From a virus, in the IMG/VR virus record IMGVR_UViG_3300044844_001104, positions 1 to 40,663 of that record: a stretch of 40,663 nucleotides of DNA. One strand, written 5' to 3'. A model generated the notes under the pieces. The model did no database searches and was not told the origin of the DNA. It saw only the letters and a program-made list of their open reading frames with translations. The translations under genes and the position numbers were made by a program. Below are positions 1 through 7,901 of this stretch, piece by piece. Position 1 is the first letter of the stretch. Each line of letters opens with the position of its first letter.

Positions 1-127
1 AGGCACACCGACCTCGGTTCGCATCGCGAGCCTATTTGTTCAGGCCATGCCGCAGGCCTTCAGGCAGGCCGCGCAATGAAAGCGCTCATGCTCATGGACG
101 GCCAACCCATCGGCCACGCTCCCACGC
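1..127. repeat. Terminal direct repeat, left copy (circular-assembly overlap)
   Basis: Bases 1-127 are identical to 40537-40663. An exact overlap of 127 nt equals a k-mer length often used by short-read assemblers. It most likely marks a closed circular contig rather than a biological terminal repeat. Coding runs through the junction: a 27-codon gene starting at 40532 finishes inside the repeat. Confidence 0.9.
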
Positions 128-270
128 TCGCCGAGGCAACCGCTCGCCTCGCGCTGGGCCTGGGCCTCGGTTGCCTCTTTGGCGGCAGCCCATTTGCGCG
201 GCGTGCAACCGCGCTTGCAACCTTCTCCGTCGAGCTGGCGGAGCCGAACCGAAACAACAAACCGGAGTGA
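76..270 (+). CDS. Small early protein, unknown function (64 aa)
   Basis: A 64-residue protein with an alanine/leucine-rich middle (about residues 18-50). No family is recognised. The start ATG overlaps the stop of the preceding 27-aa gene (ATGA at 76-79). Its own stop TGA (268-270) overlaps the next ATG at 270. Double coupling and matching strand place it in the early rightward operon that begins at 39836 on the other side of the circular junction. Function unknown. Confidence 0.5.
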   Translation: MKALMLMDGQPIGHAPTLAEATARLALGLGLGCLFGGSPFARRATALATFSVELAEPNRNNKPE

Positions 271-683
271 TGAAGATGGCTGATGATCCCAAGACTCACG
301 AACAACCCGAGGAGGGCCCGCGGTCCTTCGCAACGTTCCTGCGCACCGTCGATGGAGGTTCGTTCCTCATCGAACTAGGGGAGGAACTCCACAGCATGAA
401 CGAGAAGCTGCAGGGCATCGCCTCGCAGTCGGGCCGTGCAACCGGGACACTCAAGCTCGAGTTCAAGTTCAAGCACGAGCAAAACGGCCAGGTAGACGTC
501 CACACGGATCTCGTCGTGAAGCTGCCAAAGACTCAGCGCGCCCGCTCCACCTTCTGGGTTACGCGCGGATTCAACCTCTCTGACCGCGACCCGCGCCAGC
601 TCGGAATCAGCTTCCGGGACGTCAACAAGCCGTCGCCTGCGCGCGACATCACCGAAGCCCCCAAGGCTGCGAGGAGCGTCTGA
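270..683 (+). CDS. Phage protein next to DUF2303, unknown function (137 aa)
   Basis: The start is set by TGATG overlap with the upstream gene; a longer frame open from 36 is rejected because its first 78 residues are arginine/proline-rich noise. The N-terminus is acidic. Residues about 30-60 look helical (EELHSMNEKL), followed by a strand region rich in K/F (LKLEFKFKHE) and a conserved-looking tail with RSTFWV and DRDPRQ. From memory, similar proteins often sit directly before DUF2303 genes in temperate phages, as here. The role is unknown, probably early. An alternative start is the ATG at 276. Confidence 0.7.
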   Translation: MKMADDPKTHEQPEEGPRSFATFLRTVDGGSFLIELGEELHSMNEKLQGIASQSGRATGTLKLEFKFKHEQNGQVDVHTDLVVKLPKTQRARSTFWVTRGFNLSDRDPRQLGISFRDVNKPSPARDITEAPKAARSV

Positions 684-1630
684 TGGCACGCGTCGAAGAA
701 GAAACGATGGAGCACGGGCCCGGGGCTGAGATCGGCTCGGAAGGCTCTAACGCTGCCGCCACGATTTCGGCGATCGAGCGGCTCTCACAAATCGAGGTCA
801 TTCCGAACGCGGACGGGTCCGAGCCGCTGGTAATCGTCGCACCGCTTGGCAAGGCGCTCTACAGCGCCAAGCAGTTCTTCGACGAGGTGCGCCCTGTGCC
901 GGAGCGCCGCAAGGGCACGGTCACCCTGCTCGACCTTTCGAGCTTCGTCGACTACGTGCTTCGCTGGTCGGACCCTGGCCGCACGGTGATCTTTGCGGTG
1001 CGTGACGAGCGCGCCCCGCGGCTGATCTCGATCATTGACTACCACAGCAAGGGCCATAACGGCGACCCGCAGTGGTGCCAACACCGTGCCGTCTACCCGT
1101 TCCCGCTCTCCGAGGAGTGGACGCGTTGGAAGGGAAAGTCCGGGCAAGTCATGTCCCAACAGGACTTTGCGCAGTTCATCGAAGCGGGGATCCTTGAGGT
1201 GCTCTCGCCCGAGTCTGCTGGTGAAGGTGCCAAGGACTTCGCGGCGCGTTGCGGCGTTGAGTTTGCCTCACCCCAGCGCCTCGTGGAGCTTTCCCGGTCG
1301 CTCTCCGTTCGCGTGAAGGACACCGTTCACCAAGCCGTTACGTTGAGCAGCGGAGAGACTCAGCTCAACTACACCTCGACGCACGAGGACGGGGCGGGCG
1401 CACCGATCAAGGTGCCGGGCGCTTTCCTCTTGGGTCTCCCCGTGTTCCGCGCGGGGGAATCTTTCCAGGTCTGCGCCAGGCTTCGTTACCGAGTCAAGGA
1501 GGGCGGGATCTCGTGGTGGTTTGACCTCCACCGAGCGGATCGCGCGTTCGAGGTCGCAGTCGAAGACGCGGCGAAGAGCGCTCAGCAGAGCACCGGGCTC
1601 GCCCTCTTCTTCGGGACGCCTGAGTCATGA
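683..1630 (+). CDS. DUF2303 family protein (YfdQ-like)
   Basis: A 315-aa protein. The C-terminal half shows the hallmarks of DUF2303/YfdQ: a segment reading PGAFLLGLPVFRAGESFQV, then RLRYRVKEGGISWWFDLHR, then a helix ending in LALFFGTPE. The family is common in temperate phages and prophages (E. coli CPS-53 yfdQ); its biochemical role is unknown. The start ATG overlaps the upstream stop (TGATG, 681-685), so it is probably translated from the same early message. Length matches the family (roughly 270-320 aa by recollection). Confidence 0.85.
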   Translation: MARVEEETMEHGPGAEIGSEGSNAAATISAIERLSQIEVIPNADGSEPLVIVAPLGKALYSAKQFFDEVRPVPERRKGTVTLLDLSSFVDYVLRWSDPGRTVIFAVRDERAPRLISIIDYHSKGHNGDPQWCQHRAVYPFPLSEEWTRWKGKSGQVMSQQDFAQFIEAGILEVLSPESAGEGAKDFAARCGVEFASPQRLVELSRSLSVRVKDTVHQAVTLSSGETQLNYTSTHEDGAGAPIKVPGAFLLGLPVFRAGESFQVCARLRYRVKEGGISWWFDLHRADRAFEVAVEDAAKSAQQSTGLALFFGTPES

Positions 1631-2280
1631 CGGACGCGCAAGAGGAACGGGACCACGACGAGCTCGAGCTAAGCCCGTCGGTTCCCGTTCCCGATCGCGC
1701 GGAGCGGGTGGTGAACGACTACTACCCGACTCCGGCTGAATACATCCTTGGGGTTCTTCCGTATCTGCCGAGGTCCCGAACGGTGTTCGACCCTGCAGCT
1801 GGCGCAGGTGAGATCCTCGCGTGCTTTCCCGAAGCTGAAGCGCGCATCGGTCACGAGATCGACCCTGGGCGTGCGCTGCTTTGCCAAAAGAGCGGGCTCG
1901 AACTGCGCGTGACGGTGGCCGATTCGCTCATGCCTAACACGGTGTGGCCTGAGGCCGACCTCGCGGTCTTCAACCCTCCCTTCGAGAACTCCGAGGCCTT
2001 CGTGCGGCGTGCCCTTGAGTGGCTGCGTGAAGACCCTCGCCGAACGGTGGCCGCTTTGCTGCGGCTGACCTTCCTTGAGCCTACGACGAACAAGCGGAAC
2101 AAGCGGAAACTCGCCGCCGGCCTAGTTGGTCGCGGGCAGATCCACCGCGAGAAACCTGCCGATTTCTACGTGCTGCCGTCGCGCCCTCACTTCCGCGCAG
2201 ACATGAAAGGGACCGACTCCGCTACCTGCGCGTGGTTCATCTGGGGACCTGGGCGAGGCGGACGCTGGGGGATCCTGTGA
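1627..2280 (+). CDS. Orphan DNA methyltransferase (probable N6-adenine)
   Basis: A 217-aa S-adenosylmethionine-dependent DNA methyltransferase. Motif I (cofactor binding) is DPAAGAGE at residues 55-62. The catalytic motif IV is NPPF at 116-119, the form typical of N6-adenine enzymes. An upstream YYPTPAEY (32-39) is usual in phage enzymes of this type. No target-recognition domain or partner endonuclease is visible, so it is an orphan enzyme, perhaps protecting phage DNA from host restriction or regulating transcription. It starts by ATGA overlap with DUF2303 (1627-1630) and overlaps the RusA-like gene downstream. Confidence 0.85.
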   Translation: MTDAQEERDHDELELSPSVPVPDRAERVVNDYYPTPAEYILGVLPYLPRSRTVFDPAAGAGEILACFPEAEARIGHEIDPGRALLCQKSGLELRVTVADSLMPNTVWPEADLAVFNPPFENSEAFVRRALEWLREDPRRTVAALLRLTFLEPTTNKRNKRKLAAGLVGRGQIHREKPADFYVLPSRPHFRADMKGTDSATCAWFIWGPGRGGRWGIL

Positions 2281-2621
2281 ACTCGGTGACCTTCGGGATC
2301 CAGCTCATTGGATCGCAGAACGCTCGCGAGCATCCCATGGTGCGCGCTCGTCGCGTGAAGACCGAGCGAAGAGCCGCCAAGCTGCAGTGCCTGGCGTACA
2401 TGGTCAAGCCCAAGTCCTGGCCTGTGCTCGTGAAGCTGACCCGCGTCGGGCCTCGCAAGCTCGACTCGGACAACCTTCAGGGCGCCTGCAAGGCTGTGCG
2501 GGACGGTGTCAGCGACTGGCTCGACGTGGACGATGGCGACGAGACCAAGGTGCGATGGGAGTACGCCCAAGAGCGGGGCGACTACTCGTTGCGTGTCGAG
2601 CTCCTCGAGGTGACGCAGTGA
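2277..2621 (+). CDS. RusA-like Holliday junction resolvase
   Basis: A 114-aa protein starting at GTG 2277, which overlaps the upstream stop (GTGA) and follows a GGGGG run that can act as a ribosome site. A frame open from 2232 would add 15 residues but lose the coupling. The motif KLDSDNLQGACKAVRDGV followed by LDVDDGDE is diagnostic of the RusA family: the Asp pair in LDSDN and the Asp in VDDGD are the metal-binding catalytic residues. RusA enzymes cut Holliday junctions as homodimers. It probably resolves recombination or replication intermediates before headful packaging. Confidence 0.88.
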   Translation: MNSVTFGIQLIGSQNAREHPMVRARRVKTERRAAKLQCLAYMVKPKSWPVLVKLTRVGPRKLDSDNLQGACKAVRDGVSDWLDVDDGDETKVRWEYAQERGDYSLRVELLEVTQ

Positions 2622-3532
2622 CGTGGTTCAAGGTCTGCGATTCGATGCACAGCCACCCGAAGACGGAGAAGGCTGGGCATGAGGCTATCGGGCTTTGGTC
2701 GCTTGCTGGGTCTTGGTGCTCGGACCAACTCACCGACGGCCACATAACGGAAGAGCGCTGCGTCAGGCTCATCGGTGACCGCAAGGTAGCCTTGAAGCTC
2801 GTCCAGCGCCTCGTGGATGCTGGCTTGTGGGTCCGCACCGAGGACGGTTACCGGTTTCACGAGTGGCTACACCGCAACCCGAGCGCCCAAGAGGTGAAGG
2901 CCGAGAAGGACCGCAAGCGCCGGAACGTGGCCGACTACCGGCAGCGGCGTAACCAGTCAGCAACCGACCCTGTAACCGGTAACAAGGACGGTAAGCAACC
3001 GGCCACGTTCTCTGTACCCGATCCCGATCCCGATCCCAGAAGAGAAGATCTTACCAACCACCCCCCGCCGCCGCTCCATCTTGAGAACCCGAAAACGGCG
3101 ACGGCTGGGGTGAGTCCTGAGGCTCCACCGAACCACGAGCCCACCCCGACCGCAGCGCGACCAGACGCGGCAACCCTCGCCATCCTCGAAGCCCTCACGA
3201 CCTCTCGCAAGCTTCGAGGCCTGGCAAACGCCGAGTACGCCCAGCGCCTGGCTGCGCACTGCCGCGAGCACGGCCACACTGGCCCCAAGCCGCTCTCACT
3301 CGTCCTGGACGCCATCCGCGAGGCTGACGCCAAGGCCGACACCATGGAGGCCGGCGGAGAGCCCATCACGAGACTCCCGGCCTTCGTGGCTGCCTGCGTG
3401 AAGGCGGGCCCCAAGCCCACTGCAGGCCGCCCAGCGGCGGGCAAGCAGCCCATGTCCGACCGCTGGGCCCCCAAGATCCTCGACGCTTCCACTCTGCCGC
3501 TCCTCGCCGAGGGCGACCCCGAAAGGTTCTAA
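2618..3532 (+). CDS. Putative phage replication initiator, winged-helix N-terminus
   Basis: A 304-aa protein starting at GTG 2618 (GTGA overlap with RusA); the open frame extends upstream but that part is a shadow of the RusA gene. Residues about 1-90 form a winged-helix-like domain (FKVCDSMHSHPKT, GLWSLAGSW, LVDAGLWVRTEDGYRFHEWL), a type found in replication proteins of many temperate phages. A basic helix (KAEKDRKRRNVADYRQRR) and a low-complexity linker with Asp-Pro repeats follow. The C-terminal 110 residues are helical. It sits just before a DnaC-like loader, as initiator proteins do, so it likely binds the origin and recruits the loader. The origin may lie in this gene, but no iterons were seen. 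Confidence 0.7.
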   Translation: MTWFKVCDSMHSHPKTEKAGHEAIGLWSLAGSWCSDQLTDGHITEERCVRLIGDRKVALKLVQRLVDAGLWVRTEDGYRFHEWLHRNPSAQEVKAEKDRKRRNVADYRQRRNQSATDPVTGNKDGKQPATFSVPDPDPDPRREDLTNHPPPPLHLENPKTATAGVSPEAPPNHEPTPTAARPDAATLAILEALTTSRKLRGLANAEYAQRLAAHCREHGHTGPKPLSLVLDAIREADAKADTMEAGGEPITRLPAFVAACVKAGPKPTAGRPAAGKQPMSDRWAPKILDASTLPLLAEGDPERF

Positions 3533-3535
3533 GCC

Positions 3536-4279
3536 ATGTCTGACCCGACCTCCCCTGTTCAGGCCGTTCAGGCCAGCCCCGACCCCGACGCCCCGTTGCC
3601 CTCGCTCTTTGGCCAGGGCGCAAGCTTCGCAAGCTTCGCTCCCCCCGTCGGCGCTTGGCAGTGCGCCCTCTGCCGCGAGGCCATCCCCACCCCAGGCATC
3701 TGCTCGCCTTGCGGTGAGCGTGGACCACGCAAGGCGCACGAGCGCAAGATGCAGGTCGCCCGCGAGACCGTGCCGGCGCACTTCGCATGGGCTGCGTTCG
3801 GCAGCCGCGAGCTCGCGCAACGCTGCAGCGTGACCGCCATCGATGCCGTCCAGGCGCTTTTCGGTCGACGTCTCCCCACCGGCCTCGTGCTGCGTGGGCC
3901 AAGCGGGGCGGGCAAGACGTCGCTCGCCTGCGCTGTCCTCGCTCGCATCCACTCGGTGGCCTGGGACTCACCTGCCCCTGTCGTGGACCGAGCAGCCCGT
4001 GCCTACTACGTCAGCGTCCCTGAGCTGCGCTCCCAGCTCCTGGAGTGGCGCCGTGGGACCGAAGCTCCCCTGCTGCTGCGTCGCGCCCGAGAGGCCACGG
4101 TGCTCGTGCTCGATGACCTCGACAACGTGGCCCGCACCGAGATCGCAGACCTCATGTCGTCACGTCACGAGCACGACCGCACGACGATCCTGACCACTTG
4201 GCTCACTCGCGAAGAATGCGCGGATGCATGGGGCGAGAGGCTCACACGCAGGGCCTACGAGACGGTGATCGAATGCTGA
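3536..4279 (+). CDS. DnaC-like helicase loader ATPase
   Basis: A 247-aa AAA+ protein. A zinc-ribbon-like cluster lies at Cys43-x2-Cys46 and Cys56-x2-Cys59, as in many phage DnaC/IstB-type loaders. Walker A is GPSGAGKTS at 121-129 and Walker B is VLVLDDLD at 189-196. The protein should load the host replicative helicase at the phage origin, in partnership with the initiator encoded 3 nt upstream. The first 40 residues are Pro/Ala-rich and probably disordered. It is the last gene of the early operon before the control region at 4280-4436. Confidence 0.85.
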   Translation: MSDPTSPVQAVQASPDPDAPLPSLFGQGASFASFAPPVGAWQCALCREAIPTPGICSPCGERGPRKAHERKMQVARETVPAHFAWAAFGSRELAQRCSVTAIDAVQALFGRRLPTGLVLRGPSGAGKTSLACAVLARIHSVAWDSPAPVVDRAARAYYVSVPELRSQLLEWRRGTEAPLLLRRAREATVLVLDDLDNVARTEIADLMSSRHEHDRTTILTTWLTREECADAWGERLTRRAYETVIEC

Positions 4280-4302
4280 GCGCCTTCGCTGCCGGCTTTT
4301 TT
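4279..4302 (+). terminator. Weak candidate terminator after the early operon
   Basis: Directly after the helicase-loader stop there is a 4-bp hairpin (AGCG-CCTT-CGCT, 4279-4290), then GCCGGC, then six T's (4297-4302). The stem is short, so this is only a candidate end of the early message. A C6/G7 palindrome at 4310-4324 follows but has no U-tract on either strand. Confidence 0.25.
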
Positions 4303-4339
4303 GATGGCACCCCCCATGGGGGGGTCGGGGCGATGGCCC

Positions 4340-4377
4340 ACCCTGTTTATCTATACAGTTTCCAGATTTTACAGGGT
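4340..4377 (+). promoter_or_regulatory. Late control region: palindrome cluster, LexA-box-like
   Basis: In the 157-nt gap before the terminase genes is an AT-rich island unlike its surroundings. It contains CTGTTTATCTATACAG (4343-4358), a CTGT-N8-ACAG palindrome of the same form as the enterobacterial LexA box. A second inverted pair, ACCCTGT (4340-4346) and ACAGGGT (4371-4377), encloses it. TTTACAG at 4368-4374 matches the symmetric element at 7902-7924. It probably controls the late rightward operon. Whether the binder is host LexA, the phage repressor or a late activator cannot be told from sequence. Confidence 0.55.
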
Positions 4378-4436
4378 CAGCGCGCTCACAATTGTCGCGC
4401 GAAGAGCAACATTAGGGCCGGGATTGGTGCAGTGAC

Positions 4437-4973
4437 ATGACGCAGCTCAACCCCAAGCTCATTAAGCGGATCCACGAGCTGAAAGCGGAGGGCCTAAGCT
4501 CTCGCGGGATAGAAGCGGCTCTGGCCAAAGACGGAATCGTCTACAGCCACACGAGCATTGCGACGGTGATCCGAACGACGATGCGGCCGCCTGAGAAGTC
4601 GGCAAAGCCGAAGGACCCCCCGAAGGGGAAGCGCGCTGATCCTGCGGTCATGGCAGAGGTGCTGGGAGACGTAGAGGACGACGCGCCGATCGATGTCGTG
4701 AAGGGGCGCCTGGCATCGGTTCGGGAAATCATCACCAAGCTGCGGCCCGAGGTGGAGGCGGGGGACTACGACGCAGGCAAATGGGGGACGCTCGTGAAAC
4801 TCGAGGCTGACCTAGCAAAACGCATCGTAGCGCTGACGCCAACGGCGGCCCCTGACCCGGCGGCGGACCCCTTCAACATCGGGGCGCGTCAACTGATCGT
4901 CGAGACGGTACGGGCCAACGTGCACGCGATCCTGAAGAGGCACGGAATCGATCCGGACGCAGCGAACGGATGA
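4437..4973 (+). CDS. terS: Small terminase subunit (putative)
   Basis: A 178-aa protein immediately before the large terminase, overlapping it by ATGA at 4970-4973. Residues 1-48 carry a helix-turn-helix of the small-terminase/transposase type (HELKAEGLSSRGIEAALAKD, then a recognition helix HTSIATVIRTT). A charged linker and a helical C-terminal oligomerisation region follow. It should recognise the packaging site and regulate the large subunit. It is the first gene after the control region at 4280-4436. Identification rests on HTH plus position; sequence similarity alone is weak. Confidence 0.7.
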   Translation: MTQLNPKLIKRIHELKAEGLSSRGIEAALAKDGIVYSHTSIATVIRTTMRPPEKSAKPKDPPKGKRADPAVMAEVLGDVEDDAPIDVVKGRLASVREIITKLRPEVEAGDYDAGKWGTLVKLEADLAKRIVALTPTAAPDPAADPFNIGARQLIVETVRANVHAILKRHGIDPDAANG

Positions 4974-6601
4974 AGTCCACCTACACAGTCAACGACTTCA
5001 AGCGTCGGTGGGCCGCGATCCGCGCCGAGTGCGATAAGCTGGTTGGGCCAAGCCTGATAGACCAGATAGCGGAGGCAGAACGGCTCGAGCCGGGCAGCGT
5101 CGAGCGCATCCTGGACCAGCTAGGGCCGGCCCGAACAATGACCCTCGCCTACATCCGCGAGGCGTGGAACCGGCCGAAGCAGCGGGCAATTGTGGAGAAC
5201 GATGCGGCGTCTCGTTTGGTCTACATCGGAGGCCGGGGCGCGGGAAAGACTGAGGTAGGCGGCGGATGGGCAGGGAGGCGCATCGAACGCGGGGCGCGAG
5301 AGATCGTGTTCTGTGGCCCAACAAAGGGAGACATCGAAAACTACATGATCGGCGGCCGCAAGCGCCGGTGTGATGGCTTGCTCGGGTCCAGCTTCATCGA
5401 CCAGTTGCACCCATGGTCCAAGGTTGAGTTTCGGATGAAGGACGACCTCCCTCATATCCTCGTATCCGACCGAGCGCGCGTGTTCATTCACTCAGCGATC
5501 TTGCCTGAGTTTCGCGGTCCAAACGTTGACACGGTGTGGATCGATGAGCCGATCAAGATGCGGTATCCCGAGGCTCTGATCTCCAACTTGGAGCTAGCCA
5601 CTCGCGCGATCGGCGCTGTCGAGCCGCAGACGTTGTTCACGACCTCGCCCAAGCGCTTGCGCTTTCTGCGCGATCTCGTGATGCGCCCAAACACCTTCGT
5701 GGTTCATTCCTTCACGTGGGAGAACTTGGGCAATGTCAGCCCACGTTGGTACGCCGAGCAGGTAGAGCGTCTTCACGGTACGCAGCAAGGGCGCGAAGAG
5801 ATAGACGGCGAACTCGAGACCGACGACGGAAGTGAGATGTTCTCTCTGAGTGTGATCGATGGCCAGCGCCGGCCCATGCCTACGACGTTCACGCGAATCG
5901 GGGTCGCTGTGGACCCCAGCGGTAATGACAAGAAACGGAGCGACCTCGCCGGAATTGTCGCGGCTGGTCTCGTCGGCAATATCCACACAGGCCACGGCTA
6001 CATGATTGAGGATGCCAGCGAAAAACTGTCGTGGGACGCCTGGGGCCACAAGACGGTGGTGCTAGCTGAAGAACGCGGGGCGAGCTTCATTCTATGCGAG
6101 ACCAACAAGTTTTCCGGAGGGGTTTCCGCCAACATACGTACGGCGGCGGCGGCTCGCGGATATGTGGCTACGACGAGGCCAGGCACAAAACATCAGATTG
6201 ACCTGGTTCAAGGGTCGCGTCGGATCGAGTTGCTCGAGGTGCACTCGAAGGACGACAAGATTACGCGCGCGGGTCCTGTCTCCACGCTGTACCAGCGCGG
6301 GCGCTTCCATCACGTGGGCCATTGGTTCGAGCTTGAAGACGAGATGAGTGAGTTTAGCGTTGGCTCACTCGCGCACGGGGCATCGCCCAATCGTATGGAC
6401 GCCCTCGTGCACTGCGTCACCGAGCTCTTCGAACTGAATCGAGCTCCGGAGGAGAACTTCGAAGAAGTTAACCGGGGCTACGCTGGGCTCGTGCAGCAGA
6501 TGGGAGGCGGAGAACCGAAGCATTCACCGGCACCGTCTCAGACCCCAAGCTCGGGCTCGTTGGCGCACCTGTTTGGGATGTACCCTCGCCGTCCGGTGTG
6601 A
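4970..6601 (+). CDS. terL: Large terminase subunit (packaging ATPase/nuclease)
   Basis: A 543-aa motor protein. The Walker A-like loop is GGRGAGKT at 87-94 and Walker B is DTVWIDE at 187-193 with the catalytic Glu193. The nuclease domain begins with VAVDPSG (313-319; Asp315 as first metal ligand), and a late NRMDALVH segment is typical of the terminase nuclease end. It translocates DNA into proheads and cuts concatemers. The last 134 nt of the gene overlap, tail to tail, with the minus-strand portal gene, so its C-terminus (a Pro/Ser-rich tail) is encoded opposite the portal C-terminus. Confidence 0.92.
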   Translation: MKSTYTVNDFKRRWAAIRAECDKLVGPSLIDQIAEAERLEPGSVERILDQLGPARTMTLAYIREAWNRPKQRAIVENDAASRLVYIGGRGAGKTEVGGGWAGRRIERGAREIVFCGPTKGDIENYMIGGRKRRCDGLLGSSFIDQLHPWSKVEFRMKDDLPHILVSDRARVFIHSAILPEFRGPNVDTVWIDEPIKMRYPEALISNLELATRAIGAVEPQTLFTTSPKRLRFLRDLVMRPNTFVVHSFTWENLGNVSPRWYAEQVERLHGTQQGREEIDGELETDDGSEMFSLSVIDGQRRPMPTTFTRIGVAVDPSGNDKKRSDLAGIVAAGLVGNIHTGHGYMIEDASEKLSWDAWGHKTVVLAEERGASFILCETNKFSGGVSANIRTAAAARGYVATTRPGTKHQIDLVQGSRRIELLEVHSKDDKITRAGPVSTLYQRGRFHHVGHWFELEDEMSEFSVGSLAHGASPNRMDALVHCVTELFELNRAPEENFEEVNRGYAGLVQQMGGGEPKHSPAPSQTPSSGSLAHLFGMYPRRPV

Positions 6602-7877
6602 GGTTAGGACAGTCGATCCCGAACTCCTTGGCGCTGTTCCTGGCGTAGTCCTGCAGCCATTGTGTGGTGAAACAACCTGCCTCCTGAGCCGCCCGTTTTG
6701 CGGTTTCAAGGTCAGCCCAGAACGCTGCGCGGCGCTCCTTTGCGCTTGCGGCGCGCTGGTCGGCGTCGGCGTCTGGCATCTTCCAAACACGATTGGGAGC
6801 GAGCTCAGACGATCCGTAGTTGATGGCTGCCCATGGTTCCATGGTGCCTTCGCGAAAACCCCGCTCGATCGTGCGCAGATCGCCTTCAACTAGGTCAACT
6901 GAGACGCCAAAAAGGAAGCCGTCCTTGACGTAGTTTCCGCCACTCGCCTTGATGGTTCCGTCATGTCCGTTGTAAATCCGCGCGCCGTCTTCGAGTCCGC
7001 CCTTCACGATCTCCTGGAAGATCTGCCAGGCCGTGGAGGTGTTGACGATCATCTCCGTTTTAGACCCCGACGGACGAATCCCGAAGGGGAGCTGCTGGTG
7101 CATCATCGCCAGCATCTCAATGAAGGCCTGCGCCTGCTCCCCGTCGGTCGGCACTCCAGGCGGGAGCTCCCCGATCCACTTCGCGTTGCCGTGGCTGTTG
7201 GACGATAAAGCTCGATCTCGAATGCCGTAGGCCCGGTCAGCCCACACCAGCGCAGCGGGCACAATGCAACCGTCTTCCCACGGACTGTTTTCGCTGGCTC
7301 GGTACACCGTCCACATGCCGTCAGCGTGGCAGATGTCGAGGATCCCCTGGTCGGTAGTCGTCTGGAAGCATTGGCGCGTCTCACACCACCAAACGCGCTC
7401 CATTGGCCAAGCGTGGTGCTCCACATCGACTCGAGAGCCATCGGCCCGAGCGGTGTGCAGATTGATGCCAATCGCTACTCCAAGTTGCACGAGATTCTCG
7501 GCGATCTTGACGAAGGTTTCGGGTCTCGCTCCAACGCCCTTGGCTCCAAAAAGACCCTCGCCCTCATCGCAGATCTTTTTTGCGCGCGCTGTCTTGGCGG
7601 CTGGCTCAAGTTCCACTGGCAATGAACGAAAGGGAGCTAGCCGATTCTTCAGAGCTGACGCGATTGCTGCATCGGTCTTAACCCTTACAGAGAGCGGGGC
7701 GGACCGGCGAAAGTTGCCAGTCAGATGAGCGTCGCGCGCTGCTGCTACCTGGACCAACTCCCACGCGTAAAGACCGTTCGACTGCCCGCGTGGAGGGGAA
7801 ACGCGGCGCATCAGCGAAGCAACGTCGAATTCTTCCTTAGTACGCACGCGCTTCACGCGCTTACTCGGGCGACCCAT
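6468..7877 (-). CDS. Portal protein, Mu gp29-like (DUF935), inverted
   Basis: A 469-aa protein between large terminase and head protease, the usual portal position, but on the opposite strand. Features of Mu gp29-like portals are a basic N-terminus, a central beta region (EHHAWPMERVWW, DGMWTVYRASENSPWEDG), the helix pair FIEMLAMMHQQLPFGIRPSG, and NGHDGTIKASGG. I chose ATG 7877 (GRPSKRVKRV) over upstream codons because the 40-residue extension looks like noise and would cross the control element. No good Shine-Dalgarno precedes it. It forms the dodecameric DNA gate. A Mu gpF-like neighbour is missing. Confidence 0.82.
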   Translation of the reverse strand: MGRPSKRVKRVRTKEEFDVASLMRRVSPPRGQSNGLYAWELVQVAAARDAHLTGNFRRSAPLSVRVKTDAAIASALKNRLAPFRSLPVELEPAAKTARAKKICDEGEGLFGAKGVGARPETFVKIAENLVQLGVAIGINLHTARADGSRVDVEHHAWPMERVWWCETRQCFQTTTDQGILDICHADGMWTVYRASENSPWEDGCIVPAALVWADRAYGIRDRALSSNSHGNAKWIGELPPGVPTDGEQAQAFIEMLAMMHQQLPFGIRPSGSKTEMIVNTSTAWQIFQEIVKGGLEDGARIYNGHDGTIKASGGNYVKDGFLFGVSVDLVEGDLRTIERGFREGTMEPWAAINYGSSELAPNRVWKMPDADADQRAASAKERRAAFWADLETAKRAAQEAGCFTTQWLQDYARNSAKEFGIDCPNLTPDGEGTSQTGAPTSPSLGSETVPVNASVLRLPSAARAQRSPG

Positions 7878-7901
7878 ACAGTGCAGTCTGCCCCGATTAG
7901 C

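Noticed and set aside
1-127. True direct terminal repeats of the virion DNA
   Set aside because: The length equals a common assembler k-mer and genes run uninterrupted across the junction; biological ends cannot be shown from sequence alone.
36-269. N-terminal extension of the 270-683 gene
   Set aside because: The extension is Arg/Pro-rich noise overlapping the 64-aa gene in another frame; the TGATG overlap fixes the start at 270.
3019-3036. CCCGAT tandem repeats as origin iterons
   Set aside because: Only three short in-frame units that encode Asp-Pro repeats in a disordered linker; too short and too few for iterons.
4310-4324. C6/G7 palindrome as a terminator
   Set aside because: The loop would be too small and no U-tract follows on either strand.
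4343-4377. P2 Ogr-type activator site (TGT-N12-ACA)
   Set aside because: Spacing here is 8 nt between TGT and ACA, and 15 nt in the 7902 element; neither matches.
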